From Rossellomorea aquimaris (GTDB taxonomy: Bacteria > Bacillota > Bacilli > Bacillales > Bacillaceae_B), in NCBI RefSeq assembly GCF_003315075.1, contig NZ_QNRJ01000001.1, positions 41,149 through 105,148 of the forward strand: a DNA stretch of 64,000 nt, written 5' to 3'. This document shows, one piece after another, positions 17,335 to 26,611 of the stretch (position 1 is its first letter; every line of letters begins with the position of its first letter). Position numbers and translations under genes: made by a program. Below the pieces are notes generated by a model, which was given only the letters and a program-made list of their open reading frames with translations, was not told the origin of the DNA and searched no databases.

Positions 17335-17358
17335 GAACCCTGACCCGCTTATTTTTTG
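17314..17358. terminator. bidirectional terminator
   Basis: AATAAGCGGG / CCCGCTTATT stem with an inner AGGG/CCCT pairing and T-rich ends, between the remnant and converging yqkF. Confidence 0.8.
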
Positions 17359-17363
17359 TTCAC

Positions 17364-18287
17364 TCAATCCCTATGTTGCTCATACCGTGATAATTTAGTT
17401 AAGTGTTTAAGCACATCCAACTCCTCAGTAGATATTGGATTCGCATTGGCAGCATCAATATTCTCTTGAAGCTGCTGAACAGAACTGGCTCCAGGAACCA
17501 CTGCTGCAACCGATTGGTGTGAAAGAATATATTGGAGGGCAAGCTCATTCATTTTGCGTTGGTCTCCCATTTTACTATGAATGGACTCGATCGTTTCTTG
17601 AAGCTCTTGATAAGAATAGTCCAGATACCCACTCTCTTTCATTTTCGCAGAAGCTTTGGAGAGCATTTTCTCAGAAAGAAGTCCTTTTGCCAATGGCCCC
17701 CGGGCCACGATACTCACCTTATTCTCATCCAATAGGTCCATCCATTCTTCCGGGCGGCGATCCAGTAAGCTGTACTGCATCATCACGCTCTCTAAGGAAG
17801 AACTCTTCAGGAATCGCTTAATGACATTCGGCCGAATGGAGGAGATTCCATAATGGCGGATCAAACCTTCACTCTTTAATTCTTCAAAAGCCTCGATCGT
17901 TTCTTCAAAATGATCTTCAATCGTCCCGCCATGAAGCTGATAAAGATCGATATAGTCCACTTTCAGGCGGGCTAAGCTATCCTTGACGGCAGACTTGATA
18001 TAGGATTTGGAAGGATCCCAGCGCCAGCCATCTTCCACGTCATCCCAGCGATTTCCTACCTTTGTGGCAAGAATGATGTCATCTCGGACCTCGCGGATGG
18101 CGTTACCCACAATTTCTTCATTTTGACCAAAATCATATAAATCAGCGGTATCAAGATAATTGATCCCATTCTCTAAAGCATGTTGCACAATTTCCTTGGC
18201 AGCTTTCTCTTCGGTTCCAAGTGACATACAACCGAGTCCCATCTTTGATACAAATAAATCGGAGTTTCCTATTTGTCTTTTTTCCAT
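17364..18287 (-). CDS. yqkF: aldo/keto reductase YqkF
   Basis: A 307-residue NADPH-dependent aldo/keto reductase. The catalytic tetrad is visible: Asp and Tyr in 'YLDTADLYDFG', Lys in 'ILATKVGNRWD', and His in 'LYQLHGGTIEDH'. The NADP-binding end is 'VVPGASSVQQL'. B. subtilis YqkF belongs to the YvgN-like reductases with broad carbonyl substrates; the physiological one is unknown. The start 'MEKRQIGNSDL' follows AAAGGACGG. Confidence 0.9.
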   Translation of the reverse strand: MEKRQIGNSDLFVSKMGLGCMSLGTEEKAAKEIVQHALENGINYLDTADLYDFGQNEEIVGNAIREVRDDIILATKVGNRWDDVEDGWRWDPSKSYIKSAVKDSLARLKVDYIDLYQLHGGTIEDHFEETIEAFEELKSEGLIRHYGISSIRPNVIKRFLKSSSLESVMMQYSLLDRRPEEWMDLLDENKVSIVARGPLAKGLLSEKMLSKASAKMKESGYLDYSYQELQETIESIHSKMGDQRKMNELALQYILSHQSVAAVVPGASSVQQLQENIDAANANPISTEELDVLKHLTKLSRYEQHRD

Positions 18288-18366
18288 TGTATCCGTCCTT
18301 TCGACATTAGCACTCTCTATTATATTAACGAAAGTCGGGACGATTAAACAAAAGATACGGCTGGTT

Positions 18367-18492
18367 TCAACGATTGGCTTCGATCCATTCCTTCACCGTG
18401 GAATAGGTTTGATTATATTGCTTCAGCTTCTCCCTGATTTCCCATGCTTTACCTACCAGGATGATCCGGTCTTTTTCAGCAATCACCTTCAA
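18367..18492 (-). CDS. mciZ: mother cell inhibitor of FtsZ, MciZ
   Basis: A 41-residue peptide starting at TTG 18492, with GAGGTG 7 nt upstream. The centre 'ILVGKAWEIREKLKQY' followed by 'VKEWIE' is almost the same as my memory of B. subtilis MciZ ('VLVGKAWEIRAKLKEY' and 'VKDWI'), and the first three residues MKV agree. MciZ caps FtsZ filaments in the mother cell under sigma-E and stops Z-ring formation during sporulation. The position between yqkF and nudF is the same as in B. subtilis. Confidence 0.88.
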   Translation of the reverse strand: MKVIAEKDRIILVGKAWEIREKLKQYNQTYSTVKEWIEANR

Positions 18493-18574
18493 GGGGTTTC
18501 ACCTCGATCCTCGAATAGGATATGGTAAAATGTATGAGGACAAGGTCAATGACAGAACAAGGAGAGTTGAGCGG

Positions 18575-19123
18575 ATGAAAAAATTTGAAGAAAAGACGAT
18601 TAAAACAGAAACCATCTATCAAGGGAAAATCATTGATCTTCAGGTGGATGAAGTAGAGCTTCCCAATGGAAAGACTTCCAAGAGGGAACTGATTAAGCAT
18701 CCTGGGGCTGTTGCCGTTATTGCATTAACACCAGAGGGGAAACTTGTCATGGTAGAGCAATATCGCAAAGCGTTGGAGAAATCCATCATCGAAATTCCTG
18801 CAGGGAAGCTAGAGCCGGGGGAAGAGCCCGGTAAAACAGCCCTTCGTGAATTGGAAGAAGAAACGGGCTACGGTTGTGGGAACCTGGAGCATTTGATTTC
18901 GTTTTACACGTCTCCCGGATTTGCAGATGAGCTGGTTCACTTGTATATCGCTCACGACCTTTATCCCATTCAGGAATCGAAAGAAACGGATGAAGATGAA
19001 TTTGTAGAGTTGATTGAAGTAACAGTCGAGGAAGCGGTGCAGCTTATAAAGGAACAGCGGATTTACGATGCAAAAACGGCTTATGCCGTTCAATATCTGC
19101 AACTGCAGAAGCTTACAAAATAA
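18575..19123 (+). CDS. nudF: ADP-ribose pyrophosphatase (Nudix)
   Basis: Hydrolyses ADP-ribose to AMP and ribose 5-phosphate. The 182-residue protein has a complete Nudix box running from 'GKLEPGEEPGKTALRE' to 'LEEETGYG' and the ADP-ribose pyrophosphatase context 'FYTSPGFADELVHLY'. The ATG at 18575 is the first with a plausible ribosome site (AAGGAG, 11 nt). It is divergent from mciZ. Confidence 0.92.
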   Translation: MKKFEEKTIKTETIYQGKIIDLQVDEVELPNGKTSKRELIKHPGAVAVIALTPEGKLVMVEQYRKALEKSIIEIPAGKLEPGEEPGKTALRELEEETGYGCGNLEHLISFYTSPGFADELVHLYIAHDLYPIQESKETDEDEFVELIEVTVEEAVQLIKEQRIYDAKTAYAVQYLQLQKLTK

Positions 19124-19128
19124 GAGAG

Positions 19129-19160
19129 AACAGGACAGCCAAAAAAGGCTGTCCTGTTTT
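19129..19160 (+). terminator. Rho-independent terminator after nudF
   Basis: AACAGGACAGCC / GGCTGTCCTGTT perfect 12-bp stem with an A6 loop and a T tail. Confidence 0.88.
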
Positions 19161-19177
19161 CATGCGGTAATCAAATC

Positions 19178-19753
19178 TTAATTGAGGTCCCCTGGAATAA
19201 GCGAATAAACACACGTATTACGTGCATCTTTCCCATTTTCATCAAGATGATCATGACGAATGATGCCTTCAAGCGTAAATCCCAGTTTTTCAGGTACTCT
19301 TTTGGAACCTGCATTTCTCTCATCACAGCGAATTTCCACCCGCTGGCAGGAGAGGTCATTTAAGGCGAAATGTGTCAACGCGTTTACCGCTTCAACGATA
19401 TACCCTTTTTTCGTGTGCTTCGTATGAAGCCAATATCCGATCTCCACTTTTGGCACATGCCAATCGATGCGGTGCAGTCCTGTAGATCCAATAAATTCAT
19501 CTGTTTCTTTCAGATAAATATGTAGTCGAATGTCGGTCTTCTTTATGAATTCTGCATAGGAATCCCGTACTCCCGCCTCCACTTCTTCCAGGGATTGTTC
19601 TTTACGGGCGAAGGGAAGCCAGGGTTTTAATTCATTTCTTGATTCTGAGATGGCATCAAAGACGTCTGATCCGTCTCCGGGCAGGCACGGTCTAATATAA
19701 AGGCGGGGCGTTTCAATCCTATCGGGAAACTCGATTAAACTTGGAATTCTCAT
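19178..19753 (-). CDS. GNAT acetyltransferase, RimJ/RimL-like
   Basis: A 191-residue protein with the 'IETPRLYIRP' opening of ribosomal-protein-type acetyltransferases, the acetyl-CoA loop 'HTKHTKKGYIVEAVNAL', and the 'RNAGSKRVPEKLGFTLEG' motif B. The family acetylates N-terminal amines or small molecules; the target cannot be read. The ATG at 19753 has GGAGGAG 6 nt before it; the ATG at 19777 lacks one. Confidence 0.83.
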   Translation of the reverse strand: MRIPSLIEFPDRIETPRLYIRPCLPGDGSDVFDAISESRNELKPWLPFARKEQSLEEVEAGVRDSYAEFIKKTDIRLHIYLKETDEFIGSTGLHRIDWHVPKVEIGYWLHTKHTKKGYIVEAVNALTHFALNDLSCQRVEIRCDERNAGSKRVPEKLGFTLEGIIRHDHLDENGKDARNTCVYSLIPGDLN

Positions 19754-19895
19754 AATATGCTCCTCCACTTCCACCATAAGGTTTCTATGATTATACGGTT
19801 ATCCCCATGGAAGTTCAATAGAATAGAAGAGAGAAGAATAAACGTGTCCCTCCCTACATATAGATTAGTAATCGATATCTAGGAGGAGCACTGTG

Positions 19896-20549
19896 ATGCG
19901 CAAAAAAATATCAAATTCAAATCCACTCGTTCAACATGTACAAGCACATTCCTCAATCTATTTATTTATCATTACGCTGTTTCTAATGGGGATCATTTTT
20001 GGGGCAATCGTGGTCAATTCCTTGTCATTTGCCCAAAAAGAAGACCTTTATTTCTATTTAAGTAAGTTCTTCAGCGAAATGGAAGATGGCAGTATGACGT
20101 CAGCAGAAGAGCTATTCCGTCAGAGCTTCCTTCATAATGTAAAGTATCTCGGACTGATGTGGTTACTGGGAATCTCGATTATTGGACTCCCCCTCATCTT
20201 CGTTCTATTATTTATGAAGGGTGTAGTGGTTGGATTTTCAGTAGGTTTCCTTGTGAATCAAATGGGATGGAGCGGGTTTTTATTATCCTTTGTCAGCGTC
20301 TTACCGCAAAATATCATTATTATTCCGGCGTTTATTTTCATCGGAGCGATCAGCGCCAGTTTCTCCCTTACGCTGATTCGAAAGATCTTCATGAGGCAGA
20401 CATCATCCATGCAATTTCAAATGATTCCGTTCTTATCCAGATACGTGATTTTCTTGGTGGTGGCGATAGGGATTGTCACGATTGCAGCAAGCATTGAAGC
20501 GTATCTTTCTCCTAACTTAATGGAAGCGGTTATTTCGAAAATAAAATAA
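19896..20549 (+). CDS. spoIIM: stage II sporulation protein M
   Basis: A 217-residue polytopic membrane protein (about five helices) of the SpoIIM/DUF95 family. With SpoIID and SpoIIP it forms the DMP engulfment complex: SpoIIM anchors the peptidoglycan-degrading enzymes at the septum. The family centre 'GVVVGFSVGFLVNQMG' is clear. AGGAGGA precedes the start; GTG 19893 and ATG 19896 are both possible. A CATATAGAT at 19857, with weak -35 text before it, could be a sigma-E -10 region, as expected in B. subtilis, but the match is poor. It lies just upstream of fur, as in B. subtilis. Confidence 0.92.
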   Translation: MRKKISNSNPLVQHVQAHSSIYLFIITLFLMGIIFGAIVVNSLSFAQKEDLYFYLSKFFSEMEDGSMTSAEELFRQSFLHNVKYLGLMWLLGISIIGLPLIFVLLFMKGVVVGFSVGFLVNQMGWSGFLLSFVSVLPQNIIIIPAFIFIGAISASFSLTLIRKIFMRQTSSMQFQMIPFLSRYVIFLVVAIGIVTIAASIEAYLSPNLMEAVISKIK

Positions 20550-20580
20550 AACGATTCTTATATAAGAATCGTTTTATTTG
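20547..20580. terminator. terminator after spoIIM
   Basis: A perfect palindrome TAAAACGATTCTTA / TAAGAATCGTTTTA followed by TTTG, overlapping the spoIIM stop codon. Confidence 0.8.
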
Positions 20581-20585
20581 TTTAA

Positions 20586-20629
20586 TTATAATAATTTTAT
20601 TTTGCTTATTCCTCCCTTTTTGATATAAT
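20586..20629 (+). promoter_or_regulatory. fur promoter with PerR-like box
   Basis: TTGCTT (20602-20607), a 16-nt spacer and TATAAT (20624-20629) form a sigma-A promoter. TTATAATAATTTTAT (20586-20600), directly upstream of the -35, matches 12 of 14 fixed positions of the PerR box TTATAAT-N-ATTATAA. In B. subtilis fur is repressed by PerR, so peroxide control is plausible. Confidence 0.55.
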
Positions 20630-20660
20630 AGTAAGGACATTGACGAGGGAGGAGAGGACT

Positions 20661-21119
20661 ATGGAAAGCCGTATTGAAAGAATCAAAAAGCAACTTCATT
20701 CTGCCAGCTACAAGCTTACGCCGCAGCGCGAAGCAACGGTACGCGTGTTATTGGAACATGAAGAAGATCACCTCAGCGCCGAAGATGTATACCTCCTCGT
20801 TAAGGAAAAATCTCCGGAAATTGGACTGGCAACCGTATATCGTACGTTGGAATTGCTATCTGAACTGAAAATTGTGGATAAAATCAATTTTGGCGATGGT
20901 GTATCGCGTTATGATCTCAGGCAAGAAGGGGCAGCTCACTTTCATCATCATTTAGTATGCATTGAATGTGGAGCGGTCGATGAAATACAAGAAGATCTCT
21001 TAGAAGACGTGGAAGCGATTGTTGAACGTGATTGGAAATTTAAAATAAAAGATCACCGCCTTACCTTTCATGGTATTTGTTCCAGATGCCAGGATAAAGA
21101 AGAGGATCCAGAAGAATAA
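20661..21119 (+). CDS. fur: ferric uptake regulator Fur
   Basis: An iron-sensing repressor of siderophore and iron uptake genes. The 152-residue protein has the winged-helix DNA-binding half with 'SAEDVYLLVKEKSPEIGLATVYRTLELL', here split by its recognition helix, then 'HFHHHLVCIECGAVDE' with metal-binding His and Cys, and the second Cys pair in 'CSRC' for structural zinc. The acidic tail is common in Bacillus Fur. The ATG at 20661 follows GGAGGAGAGG; the TTG at 20640 is unsupported. Confidence 0.95.
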   Translation: MESRIERIKKQLHSASYKLTPQREATVRVLLEHEEDHLSAEDVYLLVKEKSPEIGLATVYRTLELLSELKIVDKINFGDGVSRYDLRQEGAAHFHHHLVCIECGAVDEIQEDLLEDVEAIVERDWKFKIKDHRLTFHGICSRCQDKEEDPEE

Positions 21120-21129
21120 GATGATGCCG

Positions 21130-21200
21130 AAAAGCCTTAAAGATTCCTGTCGTTGTTTCTCATTTGAAACATCCCATACATACTCTTTAAGGCTTTTTTA
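21130..21200 (+). terminator. terminator after fur
   Basis: AAAAGCCTTAAAGA (21130-21143) pairs with TCTTTAAGGCTTTT (21184-21197), followed by TTTATA. The loop of 40 nt is unusually long. Confidence 0.65.
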
Positions 21201-21313
21201 TATACATGGCCAGAAATTTTCACCGTTTTAACTCCATAAGGTATAAAACAGATTAAAAACGTCATAGCTTGTATTAATAGACGTTAGTACCGATGAATAT
21301 GGAGGACGACAAG

Positions 21314-21541
21314 ATGATAAAAGGAATTCAAATGGTATGGCAGACCATTAAAGTGTTTATTTTATTTACTGGATCAACGATTTTGTTTTACTATGGTATT
21401 ATGTGGATCAGTGAAGAATACGAAGGCTATCACAGATATGATGAACCCGAGGGCGCAGCAGTCAAGGTGTATTCTTCTGTGACGGATGAAGAAAGCCATT
21501 GGTATGATCGGCTATTATTTTTTTATATGAACGGGGAGTAA
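21314..21541 (+). CDS. yqzK: YqzK-like membrane protein (DUF4227)
   Basis: A 75-residue protein with one membrane helix at about residues 12-35 ('FILFTGSTILFYYGIMWI') and a polar C-terminal tail. The same small gene lies between fur and xerD in B. subtilis; its function is unknown. The ATG at 21314 is 8 nt from GGAGG; two upstream ATGs overlap that site. Confidence 0.8.
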   Translation: MIKGIQMVWQTIKVFILFTGSTILFYYGIMWISEEYEGYHRYDEPEGAAVKVYSSVTDEESHWYDRLLFFYMNGE

Positions 21542-21547
21542 TGCAGT

Positions 21548-22441
21548 GTGGAAGACCATATTCAAGATTTCATGCACTTTTTAATAGTAGAAAAAGGACT
21601 GGCCAAAAATACGATAGAGTCGTACCAGCGTGACTTAAAGAATTATGCACTATACTTAGCGAAGGTGGAAGAAATATCGGAACTGAACGCCGTTTCGAGA
21701 ATGAACATAGTCCAATTTCTCGGCCACTTAAAGAGTCAGGGGAAATCTTCAAAGACAGTTGCACGTCATGTTGCATCAATCCGATCCTTCCATCAATTTT
21801 TGTTAAGAGAGAAAGCGACGGAACAAGATCCAACTGTGCATATCGAGACACCGAAAACAGAGCGGACGCTTCCGAAGATTTTAAGCATAGCCGAAGTGGA
21901 AGCTTTACTCGAAGCCCCTGAGGAATCTACACCACTGGGGATGAGAGATAAAGCGATGCTTGAAATCCTTTATGCGACAGGTATCAGGGTAAGTGAACTC
22001 ATTCAACTAAAGCTGGATGATGTCCACTTGACCATGGGATTTGTCCGATGTATAGGAAAAGGGAATAAAGAACGGATTATCCCCATCGGACAAACGGCAA
22101 TGAATGTTTTGGAGAAATACTTAGGGGATGCCCGGTTGAAATTAAGAAGCAAGAAGCATCGGGATGATCACCTGTTTTTAAATCATCATGGTAAAGGCCT
22201 GACAAGACAAGGTTTCTGGAAGAACTTAAAAGCTCTTGCAAAAAAAGCCAATATTGAAAAGGATCTGACTCCTCATACACTCAGGCACTCATTCGCAACC
22301 CATTTATTGGAAAATGGGGCAGACCTCCGGGCAGTACAGGAAATGCTCGGTCATGCAGATATTTCCACCACACAAATCTATACACATGTAACGAAAACAC
22401 GCTTAAAGGATGTATACTCACAATTTCATCCGCGGGCTTAA
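21548..22441 (+). CDS. xerD: site-specific tyrosine recombinase XerD (RipX)
   Basis: Acts with CodV/XerC at dif to resolve chromosome dimers. The 297-residue protein has an N-terminal SAM-like core-binding domain ('[20 protein letters not shown]') and a catalytic domain with Arg in '[10 protein letters not shown]', Lys in 'IGKGNKERI', '[18 protein letters not shown]' (His, Arg), '[15 protein letters not shown]' (His, Tyr nucleophile). The start is GTG, 6 nt after the yqzK stop, with GGGGAG upstream. Confidence 0.95.
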   Translation: MEDHIQDFMHFLIVEKGLAKNTIESYQRDLKNYALYLAKVEEISELNAVSRMNIVQFLGHLKSQGKSSKTVARHVASIRSFHQFLLREKATEQDPTVHIETPKTERTLPKILSIAEVEALLEAPEESTPLGMRDKAMLEILYATGIRVSELIQLKLDDVHLTMGFVRCIGKGNKERIIPIGQTAMNVLEKYLGDARLKLRSKKHRDDHLFLNHHGKGLTRQGFWKNLKALAKKANIEKDLTPHTLRHSFATHLLENGADLRAVQEMLGHADISTTQIYTHVTKTRLKDVYSQFHPRA

Positions 22442-22448
22442 AAGTTGA

Positions 22449-22502
22449 AGAGAGATGTCTTAAAGAAAATAGTATTCTTTAAGGGATCTCTCTTGTTTTT
22501 TT
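22449..22502 (+). terminator. terminator after xerD
   Basis: AAGAGAGAT / ATCTCTCTT outer stem and CTTAAAGAA / TTCTTTAAG inner stem, followed by eight T after one G. Confidence 0.85.
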
Positions 22503-22602
22503 GGAAAGGAAAAAGTAGAATGTAGATGTCAGACTTCTGACGTTAAATCCTGTCGATTGCTATAATGCAGTTAAGGGTAAGATACGATTAAAGATTAAAA
22601 AA

Positions 22603-22616
22603 TGTAACCGCTTTTT
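22603..22616 (+). promoter_or_regulatory. possible cre site upstream of deoB
   Basis: TGTAACCGCTTTTT keeps the TGTAA-N-CG-N-T core of the CcpA site but departs at the last two fixed positions. Nucleoside catabolic genes are CcpA targets in B. subtilis. Confidence 0.35.
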
Positions 22617-22650
22617 TAAATAAGGAAGTACATATAGGAGGTTTATTTGA

Positions 22651-23835
22651 ATGAGTAACTATACATACAAAAGAGTTCATCTGATCGTCATGGACTCAGT
22701 GGGCATAGGTGAGGCGCCGGATGCCGACCTATTCAATGATATTGGATCGGATACGATTGGGCACATTGCTGAACATATGAATGGACTGAACATGCCCAAT
22801 ATGGGGAAACTGGGACTTTCGAATATTAAAGAAGTGAAGGGAATTGAAAAAGCTGACAAGCCGTTAGCATACTTCACGAAAATGCAGGAAGCGTCTGTCG
22901 GGAAAGACACGATGACTGGACATTGGGAAATAATGGGTCTTAATATTGATAAACCGTTCAAAACGTATCCAGACGGTTTCCCTGAAAAATTAATTCAAAA
23001 ACTTGAAGCCGAGACAGGAAGAAAGATCATTGGAAATAAGCCTGCAAGCGGAACTGAGATCATTGAAGAGTTAGGAAAAGAGCATATGGAAACAGGAGCT
23101 CTTATTGTCTATACTTCTGCAGATCCTGTCCTTCAAATTGCCGCTCATGAAGACATCATTCCAATTGAAGAGCAGTATAAAATTTGTGAAATCGCCCGTG
23201 AAATCACGAAAGAAGAGGAATATCTTGTTGGTCGTGTGATTGCTCGTCCATTCGTTGGCGAACCAGGCGAGTTCAAACGCACATCCAATCGTCACGACTA
23301 TGCGTTAAAACCTTTTAACCGTACCGTCATGAATGAACTGAAGGATTCCGGGTTTGACGTGATCGCCATTGGTAAAATTTCAGATATTTTTAATGGCGAA
23401 GGAGTGACTGAATCGATCCGTACAAAGCATAATATGCACGGAATGGACGGACTCATTGAATCATTCGATCAAGACTTCACCGGCTTAAGCTTCCTGAATC
23501 TTGTCGATTTCGATGCATTATTCGGACATCGTCGCGATCCAGAAGGATACGGAAAGGCGTTAGAAGAATTTGATGCACGGCTTCCTGAAGTGTTAGAGAA
23601 AATGACGGAAGATGATCTTCTTATCATTACAGCCGATCACGGGAACGATCCGACCGCTCCAGGAACAGACCATACAAGAGAATACGTTCCACTTCTCGTT
23701 TATTCAAAACGTTCTGACGGTGGGAAAGAGCTGCCTATCTCTGAAACATTCGCTGATATCGGCGCTACCGTGGCAGACAACTTTAATGTGACCATGCCGA
23801 AGTTTGGTCGAAGCTTCTTATCACAATTGAAATAG
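22651..23835 (+). CDS. deoB: phosphopentomutase
   Basis: Interconverts (deoxy)ribose 1-phosphate and 5-phosphate in nucleoside salvage. The 394-residue alkaline phosphatase-superfamily protein starts '[16 protein letters not shown]' (metal Asp15) and has the nucleophile Thr in '[10 protein letters not shown]' and '[10 protein letters not shown]' with further metal ligands. AGGAGG precedes the ATG. It heads a row with pupG and pdp, matching drm-pupG-pdp order in B. subtilis. Confidence 0.96.
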   Translation: MSNYTYKRVHLIVMDSVGIGEAPDADLFNDIGSDTIGHIAEHMNGLNMPNMGKLGLSNIKEVKGIEKADKPLAYFTKMQEASVGKDTMTGHWEIMGLNIDKPFKTYPDGFPEKLIQKLEAETGRKIIGNKPASGTEIIEELGKEHMETGALIVYTSADPVLQIAAHEDIIPIEEQYKICEIAREITKEEEYLVGRVIARPFVGEPGEFKRTSNRHDYALKPFNRTVMNELKDSGFDVIAIGKISDIFNGEGVTESIRTKHNMHGMDGLIESFDQDFTGLSFLNLVDFDALFGHRRDPEGYGKALEEFDARLPEVLEKMTEDDLLIITADHGNDPTAPGTDHTREYVPLLVYSKRSDGGKELPISETFADIGATVADNFNVTMPKFGRSFLSQLK

Positions 23836-23936
23836 GTTTTCCTGGGAAAAATATAGAAAGGGAGAGGGATGAAGGTGCGGAACATCGGCCCATTTCCTCC
23901 TCTTTACGTTGAATGATAATAAAAGGAGTAATGAAT

Positions 23937-24755
23937 ATGAATTTCGAAAACATCCAAAATGCAGCAAACCATTTGAAAAATCAATACACAGGCCAACCGA
24001 AGATCGGACTCATCCTTGGTTCAGGGTTGGGTGTGTTAGCTGATGAAATCCAAAATTCAGTGAAAATACCTTATAAAGAAATCCCTGACTTTCCTGTTTC
24101 GACAGTGGCAGGACACGCAGGCCAGCTTGTGTTCGGTCAATTGGCGGGTCAGGAAGTCGTAGCCATGCAAGGGCGCTTTCATTACTACGAAGGGTACGGA
24201 TTCGATAAAGTCACATTCCCCGTCCGTGTTATGAAAGAACTTGGCGTCGAAGTCTTAATCGTCACAAATGCAGCCGGTGGAGTGAATGAGAGCTTTAAGG
24301 CTGGAGACTTGATGCTGATCACGGATCATATTAATAATATGGGGGGCAATCCACTAATTGGGTCAAACGATTCCCGCTTAGGACCTAGATTCCCGGATAT
24401 GTCAGAAGCATATTGTAAAGAACTGCGTCAAAAAGCGAAAGAAATCGCAGGGAAGCTTTCAATTGAAGTGCAAGAAGGTGTATATGTGGGGAATACAGGT
24501 CCTGTATACGAAACGCCAGCTGAAGTTCGTCTTGCCCGTACACTTGGAGGAGATGCAGTAGGAATGTCGACTGTACCTGAAGTAATCGTAGCCCGCCACG
24601 GAGGAATGAAAGTGCTTGGAATCTCATGCATTTCAAATATGGCGGCAGGTATCCTTGACCAACCTCTTTCCCATGATGAAGTGATTGAAACAACCGAAAT
24701 GGTTCGTGCAAACTTCCTGGCATATGTAAAAGAAATCGTAAAATCAATCCAATAG
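23937..24755 (+). CDS. pupG: purine nucleoside phosphorylase
   Basis: Phosphorolyses purine (deoxy)nucleosides to base plus (deoxy)ribose 1-phosphate, which DeoB then uses. The 272-residue protein is of the trimeric PNP type: 'LILGSGLGVLAD' (phosphate loop), 'MQGRFHYYEGY', 'VTNAAGGVN' and 'GMSTVPEVIVARH'. Of several ATGs, the one at 23937 lies 8 nt after AAAGGAG. A 15-codon frame of unclear meaning sits between deoB and this gene. Confidence 0.95.
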   Translation: MNFENIQNAANHLKNQYTGQPKIGLILGSGLGVLADEIQNSVKIPYKEIPDFPVSTVAGHAGQLVFGQLAGQEVVAMQGRFHYYEGYGFDKVTFPVRVMKELGVEVLIVTNAAGGVNESFKAGDLMLITDHINNMGGNPLIGSNDSRLGPRFPDMSEAYCKELRQKAKEIAGKLSIEVQEGVYVGNTGPVYETPAEVRLARTLGGDAVGMSTVPEVIVARHGGMKVLGISCISNMAAGILDQPLSHDEVIETTEMVRANFLAYVKEIVKSIQ

Positions 24756-24822
24756 TTGTACAATTCAAATCGAAAACTAAAGGGACTTCCCTTTGACAAT
24801 ACTAGAAGAGCGGGTGAATACA

Positions 24823-26127
24823 ATGAGAATGGTTGACTTAATAGAGAAGAAGCGTGAAGGCGGGGAACTCTCTACAGAAGAAATAAAATTTATCGTTGAA
24901 GGTTATACAGATGGAAGCATCCCTGATTATCAGGTAAGTGCCCTGACAATGGCCATCTTCTTCAAAGACATGAGCGACAGAGAAAGAGCGGACCTGACGA
25001 TGGCAATGGTCGAATCAGGAGATCAAATCGATTTGTCTGCCATTGAAGGAATTAAAGTAGACAAGCACTCTACAGGCGGTGTGGGTGATACAACGACCCT
25101 GGTTCTCGGACCACTGGTTGCTTCCGTTGGAGTACCTGTAGCGAAGATGAGTGGACGAGGACTTGGACACACTGGAGGAACCATCGATAAGCTTGAGTCC
25201 GTCGAAGGTTTCCATGTGGAAATTGAAAACGATGAATTCATCCGATTGGTGAACAAAAATAAGTTAGCCGTTATCGGACAAAGTGGTAATTTAACACCGG
25301 CTGATAAAAAGCTTTATTCATTACGTGATGTGACGGCAACGGTCAATAGCATTCCTCTGATCGCAAGTTCCATCATGAGTAAGAAAATAGCTGCTGGTGC
25401 GGATGCTATCGTACTTGATGTGAAAACGGGTGCCGGAGCTTTCATGAAAACACTGGACGATTCAAAAGACCTTGCCAAAGCAATGGTGAATATCGGAAAC
25501 AACGTCGGCAGAAAAACAATGGCGGTCATTTCGGATATGAGTCAGCCACTGGGCTTCGCGATCGGAAATGCCCTTGAAGTGAAAGAAGCGATCGATACAT
25601 TAAAAGGTGAAGGCCCAGAAGACTTAACAGAATTATGCTTAACTCTGGGAAGTCATATGGTTTATCTTGCTGAAAAAGCATCAACTTTGGAAGAAGCGAG
25701 AGAGCTATTACAGAAAGCGATTGAAGATGGATCAGCTCTTGAGAATTTCAAAGTATTCCTGGAATCACAAGGTGGAGACCCATCCGTTGTGGATGAACCA
25801 TCAAAACTTCCACAGGCGCAATATAAGGTTGAGCTTGAAGCGAAAGAAGATGGTTATGTATCAGAAATTGTGGCTGATGCAGTAGGAACGGCGGCTATGT
25901 GGTTAGGAGCAGGTCGTGCAACAAAAGATTCCGTGATCGATTTAGCGGTTGGTCTTGAGTTGCGTAAGAAGATCGGTGATTCTGTCAAAACGGGAGATTC
26001 TCTTGTGACGATCTATAGTAATGATGAGAATATCGACAATGTAAAAGAGAAATTATACGAAAGCATTAAAGTAACATCCCAACAAGTGAAAGCACCTACG
26101 TTGATTCATACTGAAATCACAGGTTGA
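24823..26127 (+). CDS. pdp: pyrimidine-nucleoside phosphorylase
   Basis: Phosphorolyses uridine, deoxyuridine and thymidine. The 434-residue protein has the thymidine phosphorylase signature '[15 protein letters not shown]' and the phosphate-binding '[12 protein letters not shown]', then the C-terminal lid domain '[12 protein letters not shown]'. The ATG at 24823 gives the family length; a TTG 30 nt upstream is less likely. It completes the deoB-pupG-pdp salvage set. Confidence 0.95.
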   Translation: MRMVDLIEKKREGGELSTEEIKFIVEGYTDGSIPDYQVSALTMAIFFKDMSDRERADLTMAMVESGDQIDLSAIEGIKVDKHSTGGVGDTTTLVLGPLVASVGVPVAKMSGRGLGHTGGTIDKLESVEGFHVEIENDEFIRLVNKNKLAVIGQSGNLTPADKKLYSLRDVTATVNSIPLIASSIMSKKIAAGADAIVLDVKTGAGAFMKTLDDSKDLAKAMVNIGNNVGRKTMAVISDMSQPLGFAIGNALEVKEAIDTLKGEGPEDLTELCLTLGSHMVYLAEKASTLEEARELLQKAIEDGSALENFKVFLESQGGDPSVVDEPSKLPQAQYKVELEAKEDGYVSEIVADAVGTAAMWLGAGRATKDSVIDLAVGLELRKKIGDSVKTGDSLVTIYSNDENIDNVKEKLYESIKVTSQQVKAPTLIHTEITG

Positions 26128-26143
26128 TTATTAATTTTGAGCG

Positions 26144-26190
26144 TGGCCTTTGCCAAGAGGATTATTTCTCTTTGGCAGAGGCTATTTTTT
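26144..26190 (+). terminator. terminator after pdp
   Basis: GCCTTTGCCAAGAG / CTCTTTGGCAGAGGC stem-loop followed by TATTTTTT. Confidence 0.8.
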
Positions 26191-26243
26191 ATGAGTATAA
26201 AATTTACTAAATTATGGTAAAATCAGCAATTCCAGGTGTGGAA

Positions 26244-26336
26244 GACGCAATTAACGTCCAAATTGACGCAATTACTTCTCAAACAGACGCAATTAATTGA
26301 ATTTTGACGCAATTACTCGTGTAAATGACGCAATCA
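26244..26336. repeat. iteron-like array: five GACGCAAT(T/C)A repeats spaced about 21 bp
   Basis: The motif GACGCAATTA starts at 26244, 26265, 26286 and 26306, and GACGCAATCA at 26327, a spacing of 21, 21, 20 and 21 bp. Bases between the repeats differ. Each core is close to the palindrome AATTG-ACG-CAATT. The rest of the 26128-26611 gap holds only the pdp terminator and the dacF promoter. Confidence 0.85.
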
Positions 26337-26534
26337 ACTTTCAATAGCAGTCTCTCAAACTCAAAAGAGCTGATTTCACCCGACAAAAATGCTGCATCTC
26401 AATGACCTTGATGAAAAACACCTCGTTTCATCCCTTTTTTGAAGGATCCCCCTGTGTATTTAACCATCTTTCAACCATTTTCATCACTTACCATCTATCA
26501 TTCATGGTCTAACCTCACTTTTTTACCAATGTTT

Positions 26535-26563
26535 GTATAAAAATGATGCAGTTGGAAAAAATG
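26535..26563 (+). promoter_or_regulatory. sigma-F-type promoter of dacF
   Basis: GTATA (26535-26539), 14 nt, then GGAAAAAATG (26554-26563). These match the sigma-F consensus GYATA and GGNRANANTR at every fixed position. B. subtilis dacF is a known sigma-F gene. Confidence 0.7.
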
Positions 26564-26611
26564 GGTCTATGAGTATTGATTTAAAACGAGATTTGATTGG
26601 AGGACAGTTGG

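Noticed and set aside
23869..23916. A 15-codon frame between deoB and pupG (MKVRNIGPFPPLYVE)
   Set aside because: The GGGAG spacing is loose and there is no attenuator-like hairpin, so a leader peptide cannot be supported.
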